Shown piece by piece: positions 9,769-17,614 of a stretch of DNA of 64,000 bases (position 1 is the stretch's first letter; each line of letters begins with the position of its first letter). A program made the translations under genes and the position numbers. The stretch spans positions 248,001 to 312,000 of the forward strand of contig NZ_AUIJ01000001.1 in NCBI RefSeq assembly GCF_000423645.1, read 5' to 3'. Below the pieces are notes generated by a model. That model was not told the origin of the DNA and ran no database searches. It was given only the letters and a program-made list of their open reading frames with translations. This DNA comes from Sediminimonas qiaohouensis DSM 21189 (GTDB taxonomy: Bacteria > Pseudomonadota > Alphaproteobacteria > Rhodobacterales > Rhodobacteraceae).

Positions 9769-10227
9769 ATGAAATCTGCATTCAGCCTTGTCGCCGCGTT
9801 ATTCGTCATTTTGTCAATCGCACCCGCACTGGCGGTCGAGGAGGATGGCGGGGATAGCCCCGAAATGCCCCTGATGGAAGCGGGCGACATCACGCTTGAA
9901 CAGTTCAAATGGGAAAACCGCCTGATCGTGGTGTTCGCCGACAGCCCGCTCGACCCGAGCTTCAGGCAACAGATGGAAAAGCTGCGCGAAGACGTCCCCG
10001 CCCTCCTGGTCCGCGACGTGGTGGTTCTGACCGATACCAACCCCGAGGGAAAATCATCGCTGCGCCAGAAACTGCGCCCACGCGGTTTCGGGCTGGTGCT
10101 GATCGGCAAGGACGGACAGGTCAAGCTGCGCAAACCCGCACCCTGGGACATGCGCGAGATTTCCCGCAGCATCGACAAGTGGCCGATCCGCCAGCAGGAA
10201 ATCCGCGAGGATCTGGGCAAGGACTGA
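9769..10227 (+). CDS. DUF4174 exported protein
   Basis: A 152-residue protein with a signal peptide (MKSAFSLVAALFVILSIAPALA) and a mature domain matching the DUF4174 pattern: WENRLIVVFADSPLDPSFRQ, then RDVVVLTD and FGLVLIGKDGQVKLRKPAP, a thioredoxin-like strand order without a CxxC. The function is unknown; it is predicted to be periplasmic. ATG 9769 has a strong ribosome-binding site (ggaggaaggagg, 9753-9764), and the longer upstream open frame is antisense to mcm. It converges with pccA and diverges from mcm, so it is embedded in the propionyl-CoA cluster. Confidence 0.88.
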   Translation: MKSAFSLVAALFVILSIAPALAVEEDGGDSPEMPLMEAGDITLEQFKWENRLIVVFADSPLDPSFRQQMEKLREDVPALLVRDVVVLTDTNPEGKSSLRQKLRPRGFGLVLIGKDGQVKLRKPAPWDMREISRSIDKWPIRQQEIREDLGKD

Positions 10228-10287
10228 CCGCCGCGGCGCCGCGGCGACCAGTCGAGTGCTGCTGTCGCGTCTGCCAGTATCATCGCG

Positions 10288-12288
10288 TCATTCGAACTCC
10301 ATGATCACGTCATCCACGCCCAGGCTGTCGCCGGCGCCGGCGTTGATCTTCGCCACCACGCCGCGGCGCTCGGCGCGCAGGATGTTCTCCATCTTCATCG
10401 CCTCCACGGTGCACAGGGCCTGGCCCTCCTGCACCTCGTCGCCCTCGGCCACGTCAACCTTCACGATCAGGCCGGGCATCGGGCACAGCAACAGCTTCGA
10501 GGTATCCGCCGCCTCCTTCTCGGGCATCAGGGCTGCCAGCTCCGCCTGGCGCGGCGTGCGCACGTGGCATTTCAGGTCCGCGCCGCGCGTGCGCAGGTGG
10601 AACCCGCCCGATATTTTCCCGACCTTCAGCACCAGCGGCGCACCGTCCACGTCCAGCACCGCCAGCGGGTTGCCGGGGGTCCAGTCGCTTGCTACGCGCA
10701 TCTGCGTGCCATCCTCGAAATTGACACTGGCGCCCTCGTGGTCGGCGTCGATGCTCACGGCAAACCGCTCCCCCTGAAGCGTCACCACCCAGTCGCGCCC
10801 GACATGGCGCTCGTGGTTGTCCATGCGCCCCGAAATGCGCGCGCGCCGGATCTCGCCCACCCGGTGCATCGCCGCCGCCGCCGCCGCGATCCGGCGCAGA
10901 TCGTCCTCGGGCAAGGTAACGCCGTTGAACCCGTCGGGGTATTCCTCGGCGATGAAGGCGGTGGTCATCTCGCCCGCGACGAACTTGGGGTGATCCATCA
11001 CCGCGCTGAGGAACGGCAGGTTGTGGCCGATCCCCTCCACCTCGAAACTATCCAGCGCGACGCGCATTTCCTCGATCGCCTGCGCACGGGTCGGCGCCCA
11101 TGTGCACAGCTTGGCGATCATCGGATCGTAATACATGGAAATCTCGCCGCCCTCAAAGACGCCGGTATCGTTGCGCACCTTGGCGGTGTCGCTGACCGTC
11201 TCCTGCGGCGGGCGATAGCGCGTCAGCCGCCCGATCGACGGCAGGAACCCGCGATACGGGTCTTCGGCGTAAAGGCGGCTCTCAATCGCCCAGCCATTGA
11301 GCGCGATATCCTCTTGCGTGAACGGCAGCTTCTCACCCGCCGCCACACGGATCATCTGCTCGACCAGGTCCACGCCGGTAATCAGTTCGGTCACAGGATG
11401 CTCAACCTGCAACCGCGTGTTCATCTCCAAAAAGTAGAAATTCTTGTCGCCATCGACGATGAACTCCACCGTGCCCGCGCTCGCGTAATCCACCGCATGC
11501 GCCAGCGCCAGCGCCTGCTCGCCCATCGCCTTGCGGGTGTCCGCGTCAAGGAACGGGCTCGGCGCCTCCTCGATCACCTTTTGATTGCGCCGCTGGATCG
11601 AGCATTCGCGCTCGTGCAGGTAAACGCCGCCGCCGTGGCTGTCGCACAGCACCTGGATCTCGATATGGCGGGGTTGGGTGACGAACTTCTCGATGAATAT
11701 GCGGTCATCGCCGAACGATGACGCCGCCTCGTTCTTCGAACTCTGGAACCCCTCGCGCGCCTCGTCGTCGTCCCACGCGATGCGCATGCCCTTGCCGCCG
11801 CCGCCAGCCGATGCCTTGATCATCACCGGGTAACCGATCTCGCGACTGATCTTGACCGCCTCCTCGGCGTCCTCGATCAGGCCCATCACGCCCGGCACGG
11901 TGCTGACGCCCGCCTCCTGCGCCAGCTTTTTCGACGTGATCTTGTCGCCCATCGCCTCGATCGCGCCCTTGGGCGGCCCGACAAAGGCCACGCCCTCGGC
12001 CTCCAGCGCCTCGGCGAACTTGGGGTTTTCCGACAAGAAGCCATAGCCGGGATGCACCGCCTCTGCGCCGGTGTCGCGGATCGCCTTCATGACGTTGTCG
12101 ATCACGATATAGGACTGGTTCGCGGGCGCCGGGCCGATATGCACCGCCTCGTCGGCCATCCGCACATGCAGGGCATCCCGATCGGCATCGGAATAGATCG
12201 CGACGGTCTTGATGCCCATGTTGCGGGCGGATTTGATAACCCGGCAGGCGATCTCGCCCCGGTTCGCGATCAGGATTTTCTTGAACAT
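10288..12288 (-). CDS. pccA: Propionyl-CoA carboxylase alpha subunit (biotin carboxylase/BCCP)
   Basis: Carboxylates biotin with bicarbonate and ATP and presents it to PccB, which makes methylmalonyl-CoA. The 666 residues hold a biotin carboxylase domain starting MFKKILIANRGEIACRVIKS, the ATP-grasp glycine-rich loop KASAGGGGKGMRIAW and EMNTRLQVEHPVTE. A linker follows, then a C-terminal biotinyl domain with EAMKMEN (Lys about 632 is the biotinylation site). ATG 12288 is chosen at the conserved N-terminus with gaggggcaag just upstream. pccB lies 2.1 kb upstream on the same strand, separated by small exported-protein genes, so pccA is probably transcribed separately. The identity as PCC rather than MCC rests on the mcm/pccB/pccR context. 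Confidence 0.95.
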   Translation of the reverse strand: MFKKILIANRGEIACRVIKSARNMGIKTVAIYSDADRDALHVRMADEAVHIGPAPANQSYIVIDNVMKAIRDTGAEAVHPGYGFLSENPKFAEALEAEGVAFVGPPKGAIEAMGDKITSKKLAQEAGVSTVPGVMGLIEDAEEAVKISREIGYPVMIKASAGGGGKGMRIAWDDDEAREGFQSSKNEAASSFGDDRIFIEKFVTQPRHIEIQVLCDSHGGGVYLHERECSIQRRNQKVIEEAPSPFLDADTRKAMGEQALALAHAVDYASAGTVEFIVDGDKNFYFLEMNTRLQVEHPVTELITGVDLVEQMIRVAAGEKLPFTQEDIALNGWAIESRLYAEDPYRGFLPSIGRLTRYRPPQETVSDTAKVRNDTGVFEGGEISMYYDPMIAKLCTWAPTRAQAIEEMRVALDSFEVEGIGHNLPFLSAVMDHPKFVAGEMTTAFIAEEYPDGFNGVTLPEDDLRRIAAAAAAMHRVGEIRRARISGRMDNHERHVGRDWVVTLQGERFAVSIDADHEGASVNFEDGTQMRVASDWTPGNPLAVLDVDGAPLVLKVGKISGGFHLRTRGADLKCHVRTPRQAELAALMPEKEAADTSKLLLCPMPGLIVKVDVAEGDEVQEGQALCTVEAMKMENILRAERRGVVAKINAGAGDSLGVDDVIMEFE

Positions 12289-12512
12289 CTTGCCCCTCTT
12301 CCTTTCCTTACCCTGCAACGGCGCGGCCCTGTCCCGGCCGCGCAAAGCGCCCCACCGGCGCCGCGTCACATTTCATTGATTTGATGGAATTATTCAAAGC
12401 ATCGCGCAGCGCCGCCGCAAACGGCGCGATGTCATGCCTGCGGGCGCCCGCTCCGGAAAATCCGGGGGCGCCGCGCGTGTTCAACCGATAACTGGCCTTG
12501 TCTGCCGCGCGT

Positions 12513-12719
12513 TCAGTTGCAGCGGCCCGGGTACTTCTGGCAATAGGCGACGTTGGCCGCCGCCCCCACAAGCGCGCCACCCGCGACATTCCCGTCCAGC
12601 AGAACCGAGGTGCCCGCGCCTGCGCCAGCGCCCAACAGCGCCTGTTCGCCCATGGTATCACCGCACCCGGCAAGCGCCGCGAAGCAGGTAAATCCAAGGC
12701 CCAATATTGCAGTCCGCAT
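12513..12719 (-). CDS. Small lipoprotein with glycine-zipper-like tail
   Basis: A 68-residue protein. MRTAILGLGFTCFAALAGC is a lipoprotein signal peptide with lipobox LAGC, then a Gly/Ala-rich segment (LLGAGAGAGTSVLLDGNVAGGALVGAA) that could span or pack against a membrane, and a short Cys-containing end (YCQKYPGRCN). The function is unknown; glycine-zipper small lipoproteins are often envelope stress or structural proteins. gggaaagag precedes ATG 12719. It lies between pccA and a conserved small gene on the same strand. Confidence 0.75.
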   Translation of the reverse strand: MRTAILGLGFTCFAALAGCGDTMGEQALLGAGAGAGTSVLLDGNVAGGALVGAAANVAYCQKYPGRCN

Positions 12720-13086
12720 ATCGCTCTTTCCCTTTGCTTGCGTGGCGTATCACCCAAATAGGATACCACGACCTTCACCATCTTGAAACGCCCATGCAGC
12801 TTGGCCGCGAGGCGCGCGACCCCGGTCCCCCGGCCCCTCTTCGGCCCGGTGGCGGGCAAAAAAATGGATGGGCTGCCAGTTGCCTGACAAGCCCATCCAA
12901 CAGGGGAAGGGTATGGGGTCAGGTCCGTATCCAAAATCCGAACCTTGTGCGCGGGCCACTTTGTCTCTGTCCGCGCACCATCGATCATGGCGGGCAAACC
13001 GGCCCCCGCCAAGCCGTCGCGCCCGGCACGGCGTGGTTGAGCGGCGCTCCGCTCAGATACGCGGGGGTTGCGCGGAAACATGCCGG
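12720..13086. other. 367-bp intergenic region with hairpins, no convincing gene
   Basis: Between two minus-strand small genes. It holds a strong minus-strand intrinsic terminator (12857-12898), a second perfect 8-bp hairpin (gtgcgcgg...ccgcgcac, about 12948-12980), and presumably the promoter for the 12513-12719 lipoprotein in about 12720-12850. Open frames crossing it on either strand have poor codon use and no family resemblance. Confidence 0.6.
12857..12898 (-). terminator. Strong Rho-independent terminator
   Basis: On the minus strand: stem GGATGGGCT (12898-12890), a 15-base loop, stem AGCCCATCC (12874-12866), then ATTTTTTTG. It is 190 bp past the stop of the 13087-13434 gene, so it ends either a long 3' UTR or an independent small RNA. 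Confidence 0.85.
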
Positions 13087-13434
13087 TCATGCCTCGAACA
13101 CCTCGGGGAAAGATGCGCGCGCCGCCGCCACGTCGATCCGCAGCAGCGCCTCATAGCTTTCGGGGTCGAATGGATCCTCTGCCGGCACCACTTCGCGCCC
13201 GAACAGCCAGTTCAGCCGCCCGGCATCCAGGTTGCCGCGCTCGAACGGCTCATCTCCGAAATGATCCCATAGCGCGGCCAGAAACGCCTCGTCCGCGCGC
13301 TTGTCGGCGGGGCGGCGATCAGCGTAGCGCGCCCTTGGGGCCAGCGGCGTCACCCCCTTGGGGTTGGGCCGGCGAATGACAAACTGAAAATCCGTCCCGG
13401 GCAAGCGCCCGGGAAATCCGCGATGCTTCAGCAT
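13087..13434 (-). CDS. Conserved small hypothetical protein
   Basis: A 115-residue protein, no signal peptide and no membrane segment. Aromatic and charged residues are well spread (KHRGFPGRLPGTDFQFVIRR, FLAALWDHFGDEPFERGNL, RLNWLFGREVVPAEDPFDPE), which argues for a folded soluble protein. I do not recognise a family. It lies in the cluster of small genes between pccB and pccA on their strand. The downstream strong terminator at 12857-12898 may end its transcript. Confidence 0.65.
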   Translation of the reverse strand: MLKHRGFPGRLPGTDFQFVIRRPNPKGVTPLAPRARYADRRPADKRADEAFLAALWDHFGDEPFERGNLDAGRLNWLFGREVVPAEDPFDPESYEALLRIDVAAARASFPEVFEA

Positions 13435-13512
13435 GGCACGGCCCTCCCGAAGGCAGTGGGCAGGTCCGCGCCCGCCCGGCCGCCAATCGGCCCGTGCCCA
13501 AGGGCTGCGCCC

Positions 13513-13845
13513 TTAGCCGGCGACTGCGCCGGTCTGGCCGTTGGTGCCGGTCTGGCCGTTGCCGTCGGTCTGGCCGTTGCCGCCGGTCTGCCCGTTGCCG
13601 CCGTTGCCACCGGGCGGCTGGTATTGCTCGTTCGGCACGCAGGGCGCGGCGCCGGCCACGTCCTGGCATCCGCCGCCAGGCTGACATGGCACGCTCTGGT
13701 TGCCCTGAACACAGCCCTGAAGTTCGCCCATCTTGTTGTAGACCGGCTCGCCGCTAATCGCCATCTTCTGGGGTTCCGGCTGGGCGCAGGCCCCGAGGAA
13801 GCCGGCAATCGCCAGCCCTGTGCCAAGCATGGTAACTCTGAACAT
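13513..13845 (-). CDS. Small lipoprotein with Gly-Asn-Gly-Gln tail repeats
   Basis: A 110-residue lipoprotein: signal MFRVTMLGTGLAIAGFLGAC with lipobox LGAC. The mature part has several cysteines (CVQGNQSVPCQPGGGCQDVAGAAPC) and a C-terminal low-complexity tail of NGQTGG/NGQTDG/NGQTGT repeats encoded by an ~18-bp DNA repeat at about 13530-13615. A good ribosome-binding site (aaaggag) precedes ATG 13845. It shares the CAQP start of mature sequence with the 47-residue lipoprotein at 14038-14181, suggesting related targeting or duplication. The function is unknown; repeat number may vary between strains. Confidence 0.75.
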   Translation of the reverse strand: MFRVTMLGTGLAIAGFLGACAQPEPQKMAISGEPVYNKMGELQGCVQGNQSVPCQPGGGCQDVAGAAPCVPNEQYQPPGGNGGNGQTGGNGQTDGNGQTGTNGQTGAVAG

Positions 13846-13969
13846 TGGAAACTCCTTTTACCCCTCGTTATGCGGAAAAAAAACGATCCGCGTCCGACGA
13901 TTGTAGCAAAATCCGGGCTATTCGGCCACATTGATGCGCCGCGGCGCAAACGCAGTCCCGGACAAGGGC

Positions 13970-13997
13970 AAAAGAGAGCGGGCACCACCATGCCCGC
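13970..13997 (-). terminator. Hairpin terminator after the 47-residue lipoprotein gene
   Basis: Minus strand: GCGGGCA, 6-base loop, TGCCCGC, then TCTCTTTT. A second long GC hairpin (14003-14030) lies just before it. Both sit between the 14038-14181 gene and the next lipoprotein gene. Confidence 0.6.
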
Positions 13998-14037
13998 GGG
14001 AGCCGGGGCAGGCGCAAACGCCCGCCCCGGTCCGGTG

Positions 14038-14181
14038 TTACTTGAATTTTCCGGTGTATTCCGGCTCGGTCGAGATCGGCTCGGGCTCGACCACGACATA
14101 TTCTTCCTGTGCGGGCTGCGCGCAGGCGCCGACAAAGCCGACGACGCAAAGCGCCAGTATGCTCTTGATGCTTGTTGACAT
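14038..14181 (-). CDS. Very small lipoprotein (47 residues)
   Basis: Encodes MSTSIKSILALCVVGFVGAC as a lipoprotein signal (lipobox VGAC), then an acidic, Val/Glu/Pro-rich mature peptide (EEYVVVEPEPISTEPEYTGKFK) before TAA. A ribosome-binding site (aaaagagacagg) precedes the ATG at 14181. The mature N-terminus CAQP is the same as in the 13513-13845 lipoprotein. It is a probable outer-membrane or inner-membrane anchored peptide of unknown function. It sits directly downstream of pccB on the same strand, followed by hairpin terminators. Confidence 0.7.
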   Translation of the reverse strand: MSTSIKSILALCVVGFVGACAQPAQEEYVVVEPEPISTEPEYTGKFK

Positions 14182-14433
14182 GCCTGTCTCCTGTCTCTTT
14201 TTGCGGACATAACGGGGTCAATGCCCCCAACCTGCCCAATAGATGGGACCGCGCCCAACCGGACACGCCCGGCGCCAAGTATACCGCACCCGGCGGTGGA
14301 AATACATCCGCCCCGGCGCGCGCGCCGATCCTGTGACGCCAAAGCCTCAACCGGCAGGCCACCTGAAGAGTGCGCCGCAAGATATTGTATGTGCGTCATA
14401 ATCTTCCCCAAATGCAGAGCAGGCATTATCGCC

Positions 14434-15966
14434 TCAAAGCGGGATATTGTCGTGCTTCTTCCACGGATTGCTCAGCTTCTTGCCCCGCAGCGCGGCAAAC
14501 GCCCGCGCCACCCGTTTGCGGGTGCTGCGCGGCTGGATCACCTCGTCGATAAAGCCGCGCTCGGCCGCGACGAACGGGTTGGCAAAGCGCGCCTCGTAAT
14601 CGGCGGTGTGGCTGGCGATCTTTTCCTCGTCGCCCAGGTCGGCGCGATGGATGATCTCGGTCGCGCCCTTGGCGCCCATCACCGCGATTTCCGCCGTTGG
14701 CCAGGCGTAGTTGAAATCGCCGCGCAGGTGCTTGGATGCCATCACGTCATACGCCCCACCATAGGCCTTGCGCGTGATCACCGTCACCTTGGGCACCGTC
14801 GCCTCGCCATACGCGAACAGCAGCTTCGCACCGTGCTTGATCACACCGCCCAGCTCCTGCCCCGTACCGGGAAGGAACCCGGGCACATCTACAAAAGTCA
14901 GGATCGGGATCTCGAACGCATCGCAGAACCGCACGAACCGCGCCGCCTTGCGGCTGCTGTCGATATCCAGGCACCCGGCCAGGACCATCGGCTGGTTCGC
15001 CACAACGCCCACGGTGCGCCCCTCAAGGCGGATGAACCCGGTGATGATGTTCTTGGCGAAATCCTCCTGGATCTCGTAGAAATCGCCCTCGTCGGCGATC
15101 TTGTGGATCAACTCCTTCATGTCATACGGCATGTTCGGGTTGTCCGGGATCAGGGTATCAAGGCTCGGCTCGGCCCGATCGGGATCGTCGAAAAACGGGC
15201 GAACAGGCGGCTTTTCCTGGTTGTTGAGCGGCAGCAGATCGATCAGGCGCCGCACCTCGGCCAGGGCCTCGACATCGTTTTCAAACGCCGCGTCGGCGAC
15301 GCTGGATTTCTTGGTATGGGTCGATGCCCCGCCCAGTTCCTCGGCGGTGACCACCTCGTTGGTGACGGTCTTGACCACGTCGGGGCCGGTCACGAACATG
15401 TAAGAGCTATCCTTCACCATGAAGATGAAGTCGGTCATCGCCGGCGAATACACCGCGCCGCCCGCGCAGGGGCCCATGATCACGCTGATCTGCGGGATCA
15501 CGCCGCTGGCCATTATGTTGCGTTGGAACACCTCGGCATAGCCGGCAAGGCTATCGACGCCCTCTTGGATGCGGGCGCCGCCCGAATCGTTGAGCCCCAC
15601 CACCGGCGCGCCGTTCTGCATGGCCATGTCCATGATCTTGCAGATCTTTTGCGCGTGCGTCGCCGACAGCGACCCACCGAACACCGTGAAATCCTGGCTG
15701 AACACATAGACCATGCGTCCGTTCACCGTGCCCCAGCCGGTCACAACGCCATCGCCGTAGGGGCGCTGTTCTTCCATGCCGAAATCGGTACAGCGATGCG
15801 CGACGAACATGTCGAATTCCTCGAACGTGCCCTCGTCGAGCAGCAGCTCGATCCGCTCCCGCGCAATCAGCTTGCCGCGCCCGTGCTGCGCATCGATCCG
15901 CTTCTGGCCGCCACCCAAGCGGGCCTGTTCACGGCGGTTTTCCAGTTCCTGCAGGATATCTTTCAT
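14434..15966 (-). CDS. pccB: Propionyl-CoA carboxylase beta subunit (carboxyltransferase)
   Basis: Transfers carboxyl from PccA biotin to propionyl-CoA, giving methylmalonyl-CoA. The 510 residues start [20 protein letters not shown] and have the crotonase-like N half ([37 protein letters not shown]) and the C half ([30 protein letters not shown]). The length and motifs are those of PccB. ATG 15966 matches family N-termini; the frame upstream covers the promoter. That promoter carries TTTGCAAA-type sequences at 16030-16075 of the kind reported for PccR in Rhodobacter sphaeroides, so propionyl-CoA-responsive control is likely. Confidence 0.96.
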   Translation of the reverse strand: MKDILQELENRREQARLGGGQKRIDAQHGRGKLIARERIELLLDEGTFEEFDMFVAHRCTDFGMEEQRPYGDGVVTGWGTVNGRMVYVFSQDFTVFGGSLSATHAQKICKIMDMAMQNGAPVVGLNDSGGARIQEGVDSLAGYAEVFQRNIMASGVIPQISVIMGPCAGGAVYSPAMTDFIFMVKDSSYMFVTGPDVVKTVTNEVVTAEELGGASTHTKKSSVADAAFENDVEALAEVRRLIDLLPLNNQEKPPVRPFFDDPDRAEPSLDTLIPDNPNMPYDMKELIHKIADEGDFYEIQEDFAKNIITGFIRLEGRTVGVVANQPMVLAGCLDIDSSRKAARFVRFCDAFEIPILTFVDVPGFLPGTGQELGGVIKHGAKLLFAYGEATVPKVTVITRKAYGGAYDVMASKHLRGDFNYAWPTAEIAVMGAKGATEIIHRADLGDEEKIASHTADYEARFANPFVAAERGFIDEVIQPRSTRKRVARAFAALRGKKLSNPWKKHDNIPL

Positions 15967-16029
15967 GGCTGTTCCCTTCCGTTTGGCGTCCGTATACAGG
16001 GCGAACAGCGCGGCACAAAACGATTTCCG

Positions 16030-16075
16030 GCAAATTTGCAAATTTTGGAAAATACAAGTTTTGCGAATAGCAAAA
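16030..16075 (-). promoter_or_regulatory. Probable PccR operator upstream of pccB
   Basis: An AT-rich patch 64-110 bp before pccB contains GCAAATTTGCAAA (16030-16042, including TTTGCAAA at 16035-16042) and TTTGCGAATAGCAAAA (16060-16075). In R. sphaeroides a TTTGCAAA-X4-TTTGCAAA motif before pccB is needed for PccR control (from memory of published work). The match here is in half-sites, not the full spaced motif. Confidence 0.65.
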
Positions 16076-16135
16076 TTGAATATTTCCGCAGCGGCGCAAT
16101 GGACTTCCCCAAGACCGCGCCCTACCGATTGTGGA

Positions 16136-17350
16136 ATGACGCGCGACTCAACCTCCGGGTATCTCAAACCGGGTCACCCACCCCATATATCCACGCTGAT
16201 CCTGCTTGCCGGGATTTCGGCGCTGAGCATGAACATCTTCCTGCCGTCGCTGCCCGGCATGGCCGAGTATTTCCAGACAGATTACCGCCTGATGCAGCTT
16301 TCGGTCGCGATCTACCTAGGCATGAACGCGGTGCTTCAGGTGCTGATCGGGCCGGTGTCGGACAAGTACGGCCGCCGCCCGCTGATCCTCGGGTGCCTCG
16401 TGATCTTCTGCATCGCGACGGTGGGCTGCCTGCTGGCGCCCAACGCCTATATCTTCCTTGCCTTCCGCATGATCCAGGCGGTTGTGGCCATCGCGATGGT
16501 GCTGTCGCGCGCGGTGGTGCGCGACATCTACGAACAGGACCGCGCCGCCTCGATGATCGGATACGTCACCATGGGCATGGCCGTGGTGCCCATGATGGGC
16601 CCCGCCATCGGCGGCGTGCTGGAGGAGCTGTTCGGCTGGACCGCCAATTTCTGGATGCTGCTGCTGTGCGGGCTGCTGGTGCTGGCGGTGTCGTGGCGCG
16701 ACCTGGGCGAAACCGCCCCGCCCAGCACCAACACCCTCGCGCAACAATTCCGCGAATACCCCGAGCTGCTGACCGCGCCGCGCTTTTGGGGCTACTGCCT
16801 CGCCGCCGCGTTCGGATCGGGGGCGTTCTTTGCCTATCTCGGCGGCGCCCCCTTCGTCGGCAGCGAGGTATTCCACCTTAGCCCCGGCGTGTTGGGCTTC
16901 TACTTCTCCGCCCCTGCGGTCGGCTATTTCATGGGCAACTGGGCCACCGGCCTGCTGTCCGCGCGGATCGGCGTCAACCGCATGGTGCTGTGCGGCGCGC
17001 TCAGCGCGTCAACGGGCATGGCGCTGTCGCTGCTGCTGTCCTATGCCGGGTTTTCCGGGCCGCTGGTGTTCTTTGGCTTCATGACGATGGTGGGCCTTGG
17101 CAACGGCATGGTCATCTCGAACGCCACCGCAGGCATGTTGTCAGTGCGCCCGCGCCTTGCCGGCACCGCCTCGGGCCTTGGCGGCGCGATCATGATCGGC
17201 GGCGGCGCGGTCCTGTCGGCGCTGGCGGGTGCGCTGCTGGTGCCGGGGCGGGGCGAGTTTCCGCTGACATGGATCATGTTCATCACCTCGGTGTTCTCGG
17301 TGCTGTCGATCCTCGCCGTCATCCGCCGCGAACGCCGCCTCGGCATCTGA
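16136..17350 (+). CDS. Bcr/CflA-type MFS multidrug efflux transporter
   Basis: About 404 residues with 12 predicted membrane segments starting at [20 protein letters not shown]. The MFS motif A between segments 2 and 3 is clear ([15 protein letters not shown]), as is [19 protein letters not shown] in segment 4, the Bcr/CflA signature region. It is probably an inner-membrane proton-driven exporter of drugs or metabolites. ATG 16136 is chosen because longer upstream sequence is antisense to pccB and non-homologous. It diverges from pccB, so its promoter overlaps the PccR-box region, and it runs toward pccR; whether it belongs to the propionate regulon is unknown. Confidence 0.92.
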   Translation: MTRDSTSGYLKPGHPPHISTLILLAGISALSMNIFLPSLPGMAEYFQTDYRLMQLSVAIYLGMNAVLQVLIGPVSDKYGRRPLILGCLVIFCIATVGCLLAPNAYIFLAFRMIQAVVAIAMVLSRAVVRDIYEQDRAASMIGYVTMGMAVVPMMGPAIGGVLEELFGWTANFWMLLLCGLLVLAVSWRDLGETAPPSTNTLAQQFREYPELLTAPRFWGYCLAAAFGSGAFFAYLGGAPFVGSEVFHLSPGVLGFYFSAPAVGYFMGNWATGLLSARIGVNRMVLCGALSASTGMALSLLLSYAGFSGPLVFFGFMTMVGLGNGMVISNATAGMLSVRPRLAGTASGLGGAIMIGGGAVLSALAGALLVPGRGEFPLTWIMFITSVFSVLSILAVIRRERRLGI

Positions 17351-17567
17351 TCGCGCCAACAAAACGGATTCGCCTGCCCGGGTCGCGCCCGACCCTGGGT
17401 GGGCGCATAGCAGCGCTCGTGATTGGCGCAATTCTCAAAAGCAGTGATGACTTACATGCCATAAACGACATCACCAAAGCGCCCTCCCGTGGGGAGGGTC
17501 GGGCGCGGCCCGGGCTTGCAGCCCGCGCCATGGGGTCAAACCAACACCCCGCGCTTGCCCCCGCCGC

Positions 17568-17604
17568 TTTGCAGATTTACAACCCGCTAAACACGGTTTG
17601 CAAA
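17568..17604 (+). promoter_or_regulatory. Probable PccR autoregulatory site
   Basis: TTTGCAGATTTACAAC (17568-17583) and an exact TTTGCAAA (17597-17604) lie just before the pccR start codon at 17615. The half-sites resemble those before pccB. Binding this close to the start would block initiation, consistent with negative autoregulation. Confidence 0.6.
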
Positions 17605-17614
17605 GGCACCCCAC

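Noticed and set aside
10228-10287. GC palindrome between the DUF4174 gene and pccA as a terminator
   Set aside because: The ccgcggcgccgcgg palindrome has no T-run on either strand and could be compositional.
12308-13090. A 260-codon minus-strand open frame through small genes and the terminator
   Set aside because: It crosses a strong intrinsic terminator and overlaps the 68-residue lipoprotein gene in another frame; no protein-like pattern.
14221-16881. An 886-codon plus-strand open frame across pccB and into the efflux pump gene
   Set aside because: Antisense to pccB for most of its length and out of frame with the transporter; composition is that of a shadow.
17437-17467. Loose inverted repeat gtgatg...catcac upstream of pccR
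   Set aside because: Arms of only six bases with a long spacer; could be chance. The TTTGCAAA sites nearby are more convincing.
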